DNA from: Xanthomonas citri pv. mangiferaeindicae
GTDB lineage: Bacteria; Pseudomonadota; Gammaproteobacteria; Xanthomonadales; Xanthomonadaceae
Assembly: GCA_002240395.1 (NCBI GenBank)
Contig: CP016836.1
Location: 2,976,001 to 3,040,000, forward strand
DNA: 64,000 nucleotides
Direction: 5' to 3'
Part shown: one piece after another, positions 34,172-43,688 of the stretch
Position numbering within the stretch: position 1 is the first letter of the stretch
How the letters are laid out: every line of letters starts with the position of its first letter
Position numbers and translations under genes: made by a program
The notes under the pieces: model-generated
The model's input: the letters and a program-made list of their open reading frames with translations, nothing else
What the model was told of the DNA's origin: nothing
The model's database searches: none

Positions 34172-36151
34172 ATGCTGCAAGCGCTTCGAGAAAAGACCAG
34201 TGGTTGGATCGCCATCGCCATCGTTGCGTTGCTGGCGGTGCCGTTCGCGTTCTTCGGGATGGAGCACTACCTGTTCCAGAACAATGCCGACTATGCGGCC
34301 AAGGTCGAGGCGCCGCCGACCTGGTGGCGCTCGGCGCCCGACATGTGGCTGGTGCGCAAGCTGGCCTGGACCTCGACCGAGGTGACGCCCGAGGAGTTCC
34401 GCCAGGCGTTCGACTCGGTCCGCGAGCAGCGCCGTCAGGACGAAGGCGAGAACTTCGATGCGCGTGCGTTCGAGACCCTGGACAGCAAGCGCGAAGTGCT
34501 CGAGCAGTTGATCGACCGCGCGGTGCTCGGCCTGGCCGCCGAGCGCGCCAACATCGTCGTCGGCGATGCGCAGGTGCGCGAGATCATCGCGTCGATTCCC
34601 GCCTTCCAGGTCGATGGCCGCTTCGATGCGCAGCGCTACCAGATGACGCTGCAGTCCGGGCAGCCGCCGCGGACTCCGGCCGAGTTCCAGGCATCGATCC
34701 GTCGCGACCTGCAGCGTGCGCTGGTGCCGCAGGCGATCGCCGAATCGGCATTCGTCACGCCGTCGGAAGCCGAACGCATGATGCGTCTGCTCGACGAGCG
34801 TCGCGACGTCGCGTTCGTGGTCGTGCCGCCGCCGGCGGTCGATGCGGCGCCGGTGGCCGATGCGGATCTGCAGGCGTGGTTCGAGAAGAACGCCAACCGT
34901 TACCGCGAACCGGAAAAGGTCGCGCTCGAGTACATCGAAGTGCTCGCCCAGCCGCAGGCCGGTGCCGGCGAGGTCGATGAAGCCGAGGCGCGCGCGCATT
35001 TCGAGCAGGTCAAGTCGCGGTTTGCGGCTACCGAGCGCCGTCTGGCCTCGCATATTCTGGTCGAAGTGCCGGCCGGTGCCGACGCGGCCGCACAGCAGGC
35101 GGCGCAGAAGGAAGCAGCGGATCTTGCCGCGCAGGCCGCCCAACCGGGCGCCGATTTCGCCGCGCTGGCGCGTGCGCATTCCGACGATCCAGGCTCGCGC
35201 GACAACGGCGGCGATCTGGGCTGGGTCGAGAAGGGCATGATGACCGGCCCGTTCGAGGACACGCTGTTCGGCATGCAGGCCGGTACGGTCAGCCAGCCGG
35301 TGAAGACCGACTTCGGTTGGCATGTGTTGCAGCTGCGCGAGATCGAGGCCGGCAAGCCGGTCGCGTTCGAGGACGTGCGCGACGAGATGGAACGCGAAGT
35401 CCGCGACGGCGAGGGTGCGCGTGCCTATAACGAGCAGGTCGGCCGGATCGTGGACGAGATCAACCGCCACCCGATGTCGCTCGAGCAGGCTGCGGCCGCG
35501 GGGCAGCTCGAGGTGCACACGGTCGCACCGTTCGCGCGCGGCGCCGGCACCGGCATCGCGGCGAACCGCGCGGTGGAGCAGGCGGCGTTCTCCGAGGCGC
35601 TGACCCAGGACGGCACGGTCAGCGATCCGATCGAGATCGCGCCCAACCACACGGTCTTCATCCGCGTCACCGCACACACGCCCGAGCGCGCGCAGACGCT
35701 GGACGAGGTGCGCGACCGCGTGACCGCAGAAGTCCGCACCGATCGCATGCGCCAGCAGGCCGAACAGGCGGCCGATGCCATGGTCGCCGAGCTGAAGGCC
35801 GGCAAGACCCTGCAGGCGGTGGCGCAGGCGCATGGCCTGGAGCCGCAGTCGGTGCCGGGTATCCCGCGTGGCGCGCCGGTGCCCGACCCGGCGTCGAACA
35901 CGGCCTACTTCCAGACGATGCCGCCGGCCGAGGGCAAGACGGCAGCCGGCCGCACGCTGCGGCCCGACGGCAGCGCAGTGGTGTTCGTCGTCGAGCGCGT
36001 GGTGCCGGGCGATCCGGCGCAGGCGCCGCCGCAGCAGCAGGCGATGCTCAAGCAGCAGCTCGGCGCATTGCTCGGCAACGAGGATGCGGATGTGCTGCAG
36101 AGGGCCCTGCGCCGGCAGATGAAGATCACGGTCAACGAAGAGCGGCTCTGA
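34172..36151 (+). CDS. ppiD: Periplasmic folding chaperone PpiD / SurA N-terminal domain protein
   Basis: 659 residues. One N-terminal membrane anchor (SGWIAIAIVALLAVPFAFFG), a SurA-N-like chaperone region, a parvulin rotamase core (ASHILVEV, ARAHSDDPGSRDNGGDLGWV, FGWHVLQLREI; about 290-400) and a long C-terminal region. It assists folding of outer-membrane proteins near the Sec translocon. I took ATG 34172 over GTG 34160 since MLQALREKTSGW is the typical PpiD start. Confidence 0.9.
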   Translation: MLQALREKTSGWIAIAIVALLAVPFAFFGMEHYLFQNNADYAAKVEAPPTWWRSAPDMWLVRKLAWTSTEVTPEEFRQAFDSVREQRRQDEGENFDARAFETLDSKREVLEQLIDRAVLGLAAERANIVVGDAQVREIIASIPAFQVDGRFDAQRYQMTLQSGQPPRTPAEFQASIRRDLQRALVPQAIAESAFVTPSEAERMMRLLDERRDVAFVVVPPPAVDAAPVADADLQAWFEKNANRYREPEKVALEYIEVLAQPQAGAGEVDEAEARAHFEQVKSRFAATERRLASHILVEVPAGADAAAQQAAQKEAADLAAQAAQPGADFAALARAHSDDPGSRDNGGDLGWVEKGMMTGPFEDTLFGMQAGTVSQPVKTDFGWHVLQLREIEAGKPVAFEDVRDEMEREVRDGEGARAYNEQVGRIVDEINRHPMSLEQAAAAGQLEVHTVAPFARGAGTGIAANRAVEQAAFSEALTQDGTVSDPIEIAPNHTVFIRVTAHTPERAQTLDEVRDRVTAEVRTDRMRQQAEQAADAMVAELKAGKTLQAVAQAHGLEPQSVPGIPRGAPVPDPASNTAYFQTMPPAEGKTAAGRTLRPDGSAVVFVVERVVPGDPAQAPPQQQAMLKQQLGALLGNEDADVLQRALRRQMKITVNEERL

Positions 36152-36202
36152 CGTTACCCTTCGAACCCGGCGGCGCATGCGCCGTCCGGGCACCGAGATC
36201 GA

Positions 36203-36232
36203 GCAAACGCCCGGCCATGCCGGGCGTTTTGC
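36203..36232 (+). terminator. Rho-independent terminator after ppiD
   Basis: GCAAACGCCCGGC, short loop, GCCGGGCGTTTTGC. The 264 bp from here to the next gene hold nothing I can identify. Confidence 0.8.
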
Positions 36233-36496
36233 TATGTGCTTCACAAGCTCGGTTGGGCGCGCCGTGTGCATCGCGATGCCGTCACCGCATGGAGCAGACG
36301 GCAGGCGACGGCTTCGATTCGGTTGAGATGCGCGATTGCACAGCCGCGGAGATGTTCGTGCGTCGGGCTACGCGCCGCGTCCAGCGACAGCCCTCGGCCG
36401 AGGGCGCAGCACGCACGTGCGCATCGATGCCGGATATGCGCGAATGTGCACGCATCCGGGTGACCGAGCCCGCAGGCAGGCCATGCACCTTGGCGC

Positions 36497-37708
36497 CTAG
36501 TGCGCCTCGCCGATGTGCAATTCCATGCCCGGACGCAGGATGCTGCGCGGATCGAGCCCGTTGCGGCGGAGCAGCTCCTGGCTGCTGAGGCCATAGCGGC
36601 GTGCGATCGACCAGACCGAATCGCCGCGCGTCACCGTATGCACCGACGGCGCTGCACTGCGCGTCGGTGCCGCCTGCGACGCGCCTGTGGCCGGCGGCAG
36701 CGGTTCGAACTCCGGCGGCGCTTCAGCCAGGAACACCGGTGGGGTCGCCGCGGCCTGTGGCACCAGGACCTGGGTGGGCTGTCCGATACGTGCGATGCGG
36801 CCGTCGGTGTGGGCCGGGTTGAGTCGCTTGAGCTGGGCGGCGTCGGTCTCGTGCCGCGATGCGAGCCCGTCGAGGTCGCGGATGCCGTCGGGGACGGGGA
36901 TTGCCTGCAGGATCGGCACTTCGCGATCGAGCGCGGCCATCCAGTCCTCGCGCGTCTCGGCTTCCTTGATCAGGCACGACAGCGCATGCAGCTTGCGCAC
37001 GTAAGCCTGGGTGAGCGCGGGCATCGGCAGCGCCTCCGGGTCGGCATTGGCCGCGACCTGGCCGGCACGCTCGAGCGCACCGAAGACGCGGTACTCGCCG
37101 GCGTTGTAGGCCATCACCGCCAGCCGCCAGTCGCCGGCGAACATGCCGTGCAGGGTCTTGAGATAGCGCACCGCCGCGCGCGTGGAATCGGCGGGCGACA
37201 GCCGGCCGTCATAGCCGGCGCGGATCGGGATCTTGTGGTTGCGCGCGGTGACCGCGATGAACTGCCATAGTCCGGCCGGCCCGGCCGCGCTGCGGGCGCC
37301 GGGCCGATAGCCGCTCTCGACGAACGGGATCAGCGCGTACTCGGTCGGCAGGTGCGCCTCGCGCACCGCATCGACCACGTAGCCGAACAGCGGCAGGACA
37401 TCGGTGTTGCGCGAGACCAGTTGACGCGGGACATGCGCGAACTGTGAGCGCCAGCGCTCACTGGCATCGTCGCTGCAATCCTGTTCGGCCAGTCCGTCGC
37501 GAAAGCGCAGGTAGATCTCCCGGCCGGTGCGCGTCGTCGCCTGAGGCGGCGCCGGGGGCGCCGCGGGCGTCGCAAGGTGCGCCAGGGCACCGGTAGGCGC
37601 TGAGGACGGCGGCTCGGCGGGGCTGGGGGCGTTGCCGGCCTGGCACAGCGCCGAGACCGCGGCGGCCAGCAGGCCCGCCACGAGCCGGGTACGAGGGCCC
37701 GCCCTCAT
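36497..37708 (-). CDS. mltD: MltD-like lytic transglycosylase with LysM
   Basis: 403 residues. Signal peptide (LVAGLLAAAVSALCQAG), a family-23 lysozyme-like domain with catalytic Glu in IPFVESGYRPG and the motif SAAGPAGLWQFI, then MAYNAGEYR, and one C-terminal LysM (HTVTRGDSVWSIARRYG). It cleaves peptidoglycan glycan strands to anhydro-muropeptides. Its start overlaps the gloB stop by 4 bp. The mltD-gloB-methyltransferase-rnhA-dnaQ order matches E. coli. Confidence 0.9.
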   Translation of the reverse strand: MRAGPRTRLVAGLLAAAVSALCQAGNAPSPAEPPSSAPTGALAHLATPAAPPAPPQATTRTGREIYLRFRDGLAEQDCSDDASERWRSQFAHVPRQLVSRNTDVLPLFGYVVDAVREAHLPTEYALIPFVESGYRPGARSAAGPAGLWQFIAVTARNHKIPIRAGYDGRLSPADSTRAAVRYLKTLHGMFAGDWRLAVMAYNAGEYRVFGALERAGQVAANADPEALPMPALTQAYVRKLHALSCLIKEAETREDWMAALDREVPILQAIPVPDGIRDLDGLASRHETDAAQLKRLNPAHTDGRIARIGQPTQVLVPQAAATPPVFLAEAPPEFEPLPPATGASQAAPTRSAAPSVHTVTRGDSVWSIARRYGLSSQELLRRNGLDPRSILRPGMELHIGEAH

Positions 37709-38472
37709 GCGCGGAAGCCGTCCTTCCAGTGCCGCAGCGCGGCGAACACGTCGGCGCGGCCGGCGCCCGGGGCGAGGTCGGCATGCGCGCAGGCCGCGGC
37801 CCGGACGGCCGGGGCGTCGACGCGCAGGAACGGATTGCAGGCAAGCTCGGCCTGCAGGGGAACGGGAAGCGTGGGCCGGTGGGCACTGCGCATCGAGACG
37901 ATCTCCTGTTCGCGGCGCCGCAGCGCCGCGTTGTCCGGATCGACAACGCGGGCAAATGCCGCGTTGGACCGGGTGTATTCATGGCCGCAACAAACCAGCG
38001 TATCGGCGGGCAGCGCCGCCAGGCGGTCGAGTGAGGCCAGCATCTGGACCGCGCTACCTTCGAACATCCGCCCACAGCCGAGGCTGAACAGCGTGTCGCC
38101 GCAGAACAGGTGGCCGTGGCCGACGAAGGCGATATGGCTGCGGGTGTGGCCCGGCACGGCCAGCACGTCGAAGGCCCAGGGGCCGATCTCAAGCCGCTCG
38201 CCGTCGCCCACCCGGCGGGTGGCCAGGGGGATGCGGGCGTCGTCGGGCGCGACGATCTCCAGCGACGGCCAGCGCTCGCGCAGGGCGGCGACGCCGCCGA
38301 TGTGGTCGTTGTGGTGATGCGTCAGTAGCACCAGCGCCGGGCGCAGGCCCTGCTGCGCGGCCGCCAGCACCGGCCCGGCATCGCCGGGGTCGACGACCAC
38401 CGCGGCGCCATCGTTGGCCGCGAGCGTCCAGATGTAGTTGTCCTCGAACGCACGCAGCGCCTGCAGTTGCAT
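37705..38472 (-). CDS. gloB: Hydroxyacylglutathione hydrolase (glyoxalase II)
   Basis: 255 residues. Hydrolyses S-D-lactoylglutathione in methylglyoxal detoxification. Binuclear metal motif THHHNDH at about 51-57, VPGHTRSH, FCGDTLFSLGCGRMFEG and CCGHEYT are all present. Divergent from the methyltransferase gene, with 44 bp between starts. Confidence 0.94.
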   Translation of the reverse strand: MQLQALRAFEDNYIWTLAANDGAAVVVDPGDAGPVLAAAQQGLRPALVLLTHHHNDHIGGVAALRERWPSLEIVAPDDARIPLATRRVGDGERLEIGPWAFDVLAVPGHTRSHIAFVGHGHLFCGDTLFSLGCGRMFEGSAVQMLASLDRLAALPADTLVCCGHEYTRSNAAFARVVDPDNAALRRREQEIVSMRSAHRPTLPVPLQAELACNPFLRVDAPAVRAAACAHADLAPGAGRADVFAALRHWKDGFRA

Positions 38473-38516
38473 CGGTCGGGAAGGCGGTGGCGGCCGGAGG
38501 CCTTACAATGCGGACC

Positions 38517-39170
38517 ATGCCCGCGATTTCTCCATCCGGTCAACCCGGCAGCGTCGGCGACTGGTTCCAGACCCCGGCCGGACGCGCGGTGCTCGACAGC
38601 GAACACGCCCTGGTGGCCGAGGCGCTGGGCGGGCATCCCGGGTTGCCCTGGCTGTGGCTGACGCCAGTCGCGCCCGAGATTGAGATCGACGGGCGCGGCC
38701 TGTGTCTGGTGCGCGGCGGCGGCGGCCTGCACGGCCCGGTGCGCTGCGCCTGGCCGTTGCCGCTGCCCAGCGAGGCCTTCGGCGCGGTGCTGCTGCAGCA
38801 CGTGGTCGGCCCGCACGGCGAGGATCGTGGCCTGCTCGAAGAGGCCGCGCGCGTGCTCGCCCCTGGTGGTCACCTGTGGCTGCTGCTGCTCAACCCGCTC
38901 ACGCCCTACCGTTGGCGCTGGCGTGGCAGCGGCATCGCCAGCGCCGAGCCGCTGGCCTGGCGCCGGCGGCTGCGCGAAGCCGGGCTTGCACCCGACGCCG
39001 TCTCGCGCGGCGTCGGCCCCAGTTGGCGGCCGGTGGTGTCACCGACCCTCCAGCACGGCCCCGGCTTTCGTGCCGCCTACGCGATGCGTTGCCAGAAGCG
39101 GCATCTGCCGCTGACCCCGGTCCGCCAGCCGCGCACGCTGGCCCTGCCGGCCGCCGCGCCGGCGGCCTGA
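38517..39170 (+). CDS. Class I SAM-dependent methyltransferase (YafS-like)
   Basis: 217 residues. Methyltransferase-11-type core: PLPLPSEAFGAVLLQHVV and LLEEAARVLAPGGHLWLLLLNP. The usual motif I (Gly-rich) at the N-terminus is weak here. Position matches E. coli yafS between gloB and rnhA; the substrate is unknown. TACAAT at 38504-38509 looks like a -10 box, so ATG 38517 may be translated from a nearly leaderless message; ATG 38508 is the alternative. Confidence 0.8.
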   Translation: MPAISPSGQPGSVGDWFQTPAGRAVLDSEHALVAEALGGHPGLPWLWLTPVAPEIEIDGRGLCLVRGGGGLHGPVRCAWPLPLPSEAFGAVLLQHVVGPHGEDRGLLEEAARVLAPGGHLWLLLLNPLTPYRWRWRGSGIASAEPLAWRRRLREAGLAPDAVSRGVGPSWRPVVSPTLQHGPGFRAAYAMRCQKRHLPLTPVRQPRTLALPAAAPAA

Positions 39171-39191
39171 CCTATCCGCAACAGGACATTG

Positions 39192-39638
39192 ATGAAGTCG
39201 ATCGAGATCTATACCGATGGCGCTTGCCTCGGCAATCCCGGCCCCGGCGGCTGGGGCGCGCTGCTGCGCTACCGCAGCACCGAGCGCGAGCTGAGTGGCG
39301 GCGAGCCCCAGACCACCAACAACCGCATGGAGTTGATGGCCGCGATCGCCGCGCTCGAGGCGCTGACCGAGCCCTGCCGTGTCGATCTGCATACCGATTC
39401 GCAGTACGTGCGTCAGGGCATCACCGAATGGCTGGCCAACTGGGTACGGCGTGGCTGGAAGACCGCCGGCGGCGGCGCGGTCAAGAATCAGGACCTGTGG
39501 CAGCGCCTGCAGCAGGCTTGCCAACGCCATGAGATTGCCTGGCACTGGGTGAAGGGCCACGCCGGTCACCCGGAGAACGAGCGTGCCGACGCGCTCGCCA
39601 CCGCCGCCGCGCGCGCCCAACGCGCCGCGGTCGCCTGA
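39192..39638 (+). CDS. rnhA: Ribonuclease HI
   Basis: 148 residues. Degrades RNA in RNA:DNA hybrids. The acidic catalytic residues are seen in IYTDGACLGNPGPGGWG, NNRMELMAA, LHTDSQYV and ENERADALA. The ATG at 39192 is one codon after an in-frame TTG. dnaQ follows by 26 bp. Confidence 0.96.
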   Translation: MKSIEIYTDGACLGNPGPGGWGALLRYRSTERELSGGEPQTTNNRMELMAAIAALEALTEPCRVDLHTDSQYVRQGITEWLANWVRRGWKTAGGGAVKNQDLWQRLQQACQRHEIAWHWVKGHAGHPENERADALATAAARAQRAAVA

Positions 39639-39664
39639 CCGACGACAAGAAGGAATTCCGACCG

Positions 39665-40378
39665 ATGCGACAGATCGTGCTCGACACCGAGACCACGGGC
39701 CTGGAGTGGAAAAAAGGCAACCGGATCGTCGAGATCGGCTGCGTGGAACTGGTCGAGCGCCGCCCGACCGGCCGCACCTACCATCAGTACATCCGACCCG
39801 ATGTGGATTTCGAGCAGGGCGCCGCCGAGGTCACCGGCCTGAGCCTGGAGTTCCTGGCCGACAAGCCGCCGTTCGAGGCGATCGCCGACGCCTTCCTGGC
39901 CTTCATCGACGGCGCCGAGCTGGTCATCCACAACGCTGCGTTCGACATCGGCTTTCTGGACTACGAACTGTCCCGGCTGGGCCCGCACTACGGTGACATC
40001 CGCAGCCGGGTGACGGTCGAGGACTCCCTGCTGCTGGCGCGCCAGCGTTATCCCGGCCAGCGCAACTCGCTCGACGCGCTGTGCAAGCGGCTGGGGGTGG
40101 ACAACACCCACCGCCAGCTCCACGGCGCACTGCTCGACGCGCAGCTGCTGGCCGAGGTCTACCTGGCGCTGACCGCCGGCCAGCACGAGATCGGCTTCGC
40201 CGCGCCAGTCGAGACCCGGGCGACCGTGCAGGTGACCGCAGTGCAGCCGACCGGCGTGCGGCCGGCGCTGGTGGTGCCCGAGGCCGACCTCGCACTGCAT
40301 GCCGCGCGGGTGGAGGCGATCCGCCGCAAGGCCGGCCAGTGCCTGTGGGACGCGCCCGTCGTGGCCGAGGCCGTCTAA
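39665..40378 (+). CDS. dnaQ: DNA polymerase III epsilon subunit (3'-5' proofreading exonuclease)
   Basis: 237 residues. DEDDh exonuclease with ExoI motif VLDTETTGLEW, ExoII IHNAAFDIGFL and ExoIII HGALLDAQLLAEVY. The C-terminal tail would bind the polymerase alpha subunit. AAGGAATT lies upstream of the ATG. Confidence 0.95.
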   Translation: MRQIVLDTETTGLEWKKGNRIVEIGCVELVERRPTGRTYHQYIRPDVDFEQGAAEVTGLSLEFLADKPPFEAIADAFLAFIDGAELVIHNAAFDIGFLDYELSRLGPHYGDIRSRVTVEDSLLLARQRYPGQRNSLDALCKRLGVDNTHRQLHGALLDAQLLAEVYLALTAGQHEIGFAAPVETRATVQVTAVQPTGVRPALVVPEADLALHAARVEAIRRKAGQCLWDAPVVAEAV

Positions 40379-40404
40379 GGCGGCGACCGGCTCGGCCGCG
40401 CCGC

Positions 40405-41108
40405 TCAGTGGCGGCGGATCAGGATCGCGGTGATGTTGTCCGAGCCGCCGCCGTCGAGCGCCGCGGCCACCAGACCGTCGACGCACTCCTGCGCGCTGCA
40501 TTCGGCATGCGCCAGCACCTGCGCGATGGCCCGGTCGTCGACTTCTTCGGTCAACCCGTCGCTGCACAGCAACAACTGGTTGCCCGGCGCGAGTTCGCCG
40601 GCCAGCGTTTCGACATTGAGCGTCTGCGGGTCGGTGACCCCCAGTGCCTGGGTGACCACATTGCGCTGCGGATGGGTCCGCGCCTGGTCCACGCTCAGCG
40701 CGCCCTGGGCGATCAGCGCCTGCACATAGCTGTGGTCCTGCGACAGCTGCGCCAGTTGCCCGTCGCGCCACAGGTACACCCGGCTGTCGCCGACCCAGGC
40801 GACCTCGAAACGGCTGCCGGTGACGCGCGCGGCGACCACGGTGGTGCCCATCGGCAGGGTGTCGCTACGCCGCCGCGATGCGCGGATGATCTCCTCGTCC
40901 GCCAACCGGATCGCCTGCGGCAGCGAGCGCCCCTGACGGATCTCGCGCACGATCGCCTCGCGCGCCAGCGCGCTGGCGACCTCGCCGTACTCGTGCCCCC
41001 CATGCCGTCGGCGACCAGCCAGAGCCCAAGCTCGCTGTCGCCGTAGTAGGTGTCTTCGTTGAGCTCGCGGCGCAGGCCGACGTGGGTCAGATGTCCGAAT
41101 TCGATCAT
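40405..41108 (-). pseudogene. PP2C-type serine/threonine phosphatase, apparent 1-base frameshift
   Basis: The N-terminal 38 codons (MIEFGHLTHVGLRRELNED to LVADGMGG) are in one frame; the remainder (HEYGEVASALAREAIV through GGGSDNITAILI) is in another. The break is at six Cs on the plus strand (40996-41001), Gs in the gene, where one base is missing between GMGG and HEYGE. Restoring it gives 705 bp and 234 residues, normal for stand-alone PP2C/Stp phosphatases with metal-binding Asps in ELNED, DGMGG and GSDNI. It is either a real inactivating deletion or an assembly error; all downstream motifs are intact, which favours error or recent loss. Confidence 0.85.
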
Positions 41109-41294
41109 GCGGGGTCTCCACGCCGCCGGGCCGGGCGCGGACCGGGGCAGGAAAGGGCTCGGGCGGCAAGGCTCGGAGGCGGGGTGAGGGCGCGCATGGG
41201 GCATTGTGGCGCCGGTCGGCCCGCCAGCATAGGCCGGCACCTGTACCGATCCCGTGTAGGCGGGCTTGCGGGCGCAGCCGGCTGCCGTATCGTG

Positions 41295-43688
41295 ATGGCC
41301 TTGTCTGTCCCCGACCCCGCAATGCAAGCACCCGATGTCCCGTGGCACTGGAACGATGGCGAGATGGCCACGCGCATCCGCGCGTTCGACTGGCGGTCCA
41401 CGCCGATCGGGAGCATCGAGCGCTGGCCCGCGGCGCTGCGCCAGGCGGTCGCGACGATGCTCGATTCGCCAGCGCCGATGGCGATCGCCTGGGGCCCGAG
41501 TGGACTGCTGCTCTACAACGACGCCCATCGCGACGTGGCCGGCACCCGCCATCCGCGCCAGCTTGGCCTGCCGTTGATCGAGGCCTGGCCGGAGGCCGAA
41601 GCGTTCGTCGACCATATCCTGAGCGAAACCCTGGCCGGGCGTTCGCTGCAACTGCGCGGCCACCCGCTGGAGCTCATGCGCAACGGCGTGCCCGAGCGAG
41701 CGTTGTTCGACGCGGACTATTCGCCGCTGCGCGACGAGCAGGGGCGACCTGCCGGCATGCTGGCGATCATTCGTGAGCTGACCCGCGAGTCCATGCTGGC
41801 CGCCGCGCGCGAGGCGGGCCGGCACGAGGCCTTCCTGCTGGCGCTGGGCGACGAACTGCGCGGGCTGTCTGCACCGGCGGAGATCCTGCGCGTGGCCTCG
41901 CGCAGGATCGGCGAGCACCTCGGCCTCGATCGCGTCGGCCTGGCGACCGCCGATCCGGTGGGCGGCCTGCGCGTGCGGGAAGGTTGGAGCCGCGATCCCC
42001 GTGCGCCGGTGCTGCGGCTGCCCGACTGGGTCGCCGGTCACGGTGATGTGGTGAGCCACAACGTCGAACGCGACACCACGTTCGATGCGGCGTCGCGCTC
42101 GGCGCTGCGGATGCAGGAGGTCGCCGCGCTGGTGATGACCGTGCGCGCCGGGCGCGGACAGCAGGGCGCATCGGTCTTCGTTGCGGCTGCGCGCACGCCG
42201 CGGCACTGGACCACCGCGGAGTTGAACCTGCTGCGCGAAGTCGGCGAGCGCGCGGGCGCGGCCTCCGAGCGGGCCGCTGCCGAGATCGCGCTGACGTCCA
42301 GCGAGCAGCGCTATCGCGCAGTCGTCGAGCAGGCCGGTATCGGCGTGGCGATCGCCGACCGCGACACCCGTCTGGTCTACGTCAACGAGCAGTACTGCCG
42401 GACGGTCGGCGCGCCGCGCGAAGCGCTGGTCGGCAAGCGGATCGAGGAGCTCACGCATCCCGAGGACTGGCCCGAGAGCGCCGCGCTGCTGCAGCGCGTG
42501 CTGGACGAGGGCGCGGCGAACGCCGTGGAAAAGCGCATCGTCGTCGACGGCAAGCCGTACTGGCTGCGGCTGTCGGTGGTGCCGTGGCGTGATGCCGACG
42601 GCGCGATCGTCGGCAGCCTGGCGGTCAGCATGGATATCACCGGTCGGCGCCAGGCCGAGCTGTCGCTGCGCGAAAGCGAAGCGCGGTTCCGGCAGTTCAG
42701 CGACGCCTCGTCCGATGTGCTGTGGATTCGCAATGCCGAGACATTGGCGTTGGAGTATCTGAGCCCGGCGTTCGAAGCGATCTACGGCGTCGCGCGTGAG
42801 GCTGCCATCCGCGACCCGGGCCTGTGGATGTCGACGGTGCATGCCGACGACCTGCCCGAGGTGCGCGCACGCATGCGCAAGGTGCGCCATGGCGGCCGCG
42901 CCGACTTCGAGTTCCGCGTGCAACGCCCCTGCGACGGCCGCACGATCTGGGTGCGCAACACCGCCTTCCCGCTGTTCGACGATGCCGGTCGCGTACAACG
43001 GATTGCAGGCATTGGCCGCGACATCACCGCCGAGCGCGAGCACGCGGTGTTGCTCGAAACGCTCGTTGCCGAGCTCCAGCACCGCACCCGCAACCTGATC
43101 GCGGTGGTGCAGTCGCTGGCGCGCCGCACGTTGCAGGGCAGCCCGGACCTGGCCGCGTTCGCGAGCCGGTTCCGCGCCCGGCTCGACGCACTCGGGCGGG
43201 TCCAGGGCCTGTTGTCGCAGGGCGCCGCGCTGGACCGTGTCACGTTCGATGCCTTGTTGCGCCAGGAGCTCGAGGCCCACGGCGTGGGCGAGGACGACCT
43301 CCGGGTCACACGCATTGGACCGGCAGGCGTGCCGCTGCGCTCGCGCGTGGTGCAGACGCTCGCGCTCGCACTGCACGAACTCACGACCAACGCCTTCAAG
43401 CACGGCGCGCTATCGGATGCGGGCGGGCAGCTGGATATCCGCTGGGAGATCGTGCCCGGTGAAGCCCAGCAGTCGACCGAGCTGCGGCTGACCTGGCACG
43501 AACACGGCGTGGCCGGCATGGCGGTCGCCGATAGCGTCGCCGGTTACGGCCGCGAACTGATCGAGCACGCCTTGCCCTATCAGCTGGGCGCGCGGACGAC
43601 CCACCGCTTGCTGGCCGACGGCATCCTGTGCCGCATCGATGTGCCGCTCGACGGCACGCGCGCGGTGCTGCGGGAACGCGCAGCATGA
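41295..43688 (+). CDS. HWE-family hybrid-sensor histidine kinase (PAS-GAF-PAS-PAS)
   Basis: 797 residues, no membrane helix, so cytoplasmic. Order: PAS (about 40-150), GAF (about 165-310), PAS (about 325-440), PAS (about 445-575), then an HWE/HisKA_2 kinase: phospho-acceptor His596 in ELQHRTRNLIAVVQS, N-box ALHELTTNAFKHGAL. Such kinases often sense light or redox through PAS/GAF and act on single-domain receivers. ATG 41295 leads directly into the first PAS. The receiver gene overlaps its stop (ATGA). Confidence 0.88.
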   Translation: MALSVPDPAMQAPDVPWHWNDGEMATRIRAFDWRSTPIGSIERWPAALRQAVATMLDSPAPMAIAWGPSGLLLYNDAHRDVAGTRHPRQLGLPLIEAWPEAEAFVDHILSETLAGRSLQLRGHPLELMRNGVPERALFDADYSPLRDEQGRPAGMLAIIRELTRESMLAAAREAGRHEAFLLALGDELRGLSAPAEILRVASRRIGEHLGLDRVGLATADPVGGLRVREGWSRDPRAPVLRLPDWVAGHGDVVSHNVERDTTFDAASRSALRMQEVAALVMTVRAGRGQQGASVFVAAARTPRHWTTAELNLLREVGERAGAASERAAAEIALTSSEQRYRAVVEQAGIGVAIADRDTRLVYVNEQYCRTVGAPREALVGKRIEELTHPEDWPESAALLQRVLDEGAANAVEKRIVVDGKPYWLRLSVVPWRDADGAIVGSLAVSMDITGRRQAELSLRESEARFRQFSDASSDVLWIRNAETLALEYLSPAFEAIYGVAREAAIRDPGLWMSTVHADDLPEVRARMRKVRHGGRADFEFRVQRPCDGRTIWVRNTAFPLFDDAGRVQRIAGIGRDITAEREHAVLLETLVAELQHRTRNLIAVVQSLARRTLQGSPDLAAFASRFRARLDALGRVQGLLSQGAALDRVTFDALLRQELEAHGVGEDDLRVTRIGPAGVPLRSRVVQTLALALHELTTNAFKHGALSDAGGQLDIRWEIVPGEAQQSTELRLTWHEHGVAGMAVADSVAGYGRELIEHALPYQLGARTTHRLLADGILCRIDVPLDGTRAVLRERAA

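Noticed and set aside
40713..43403. 896-codon minus-strand frame opposite the HWE kinase
   Set aside because: Only its last about 40 codons are real (the PP2C N-terminus). The rest is an Arg/Gly/Gln/His-rich shadow of the kinase in high-GC DNA.
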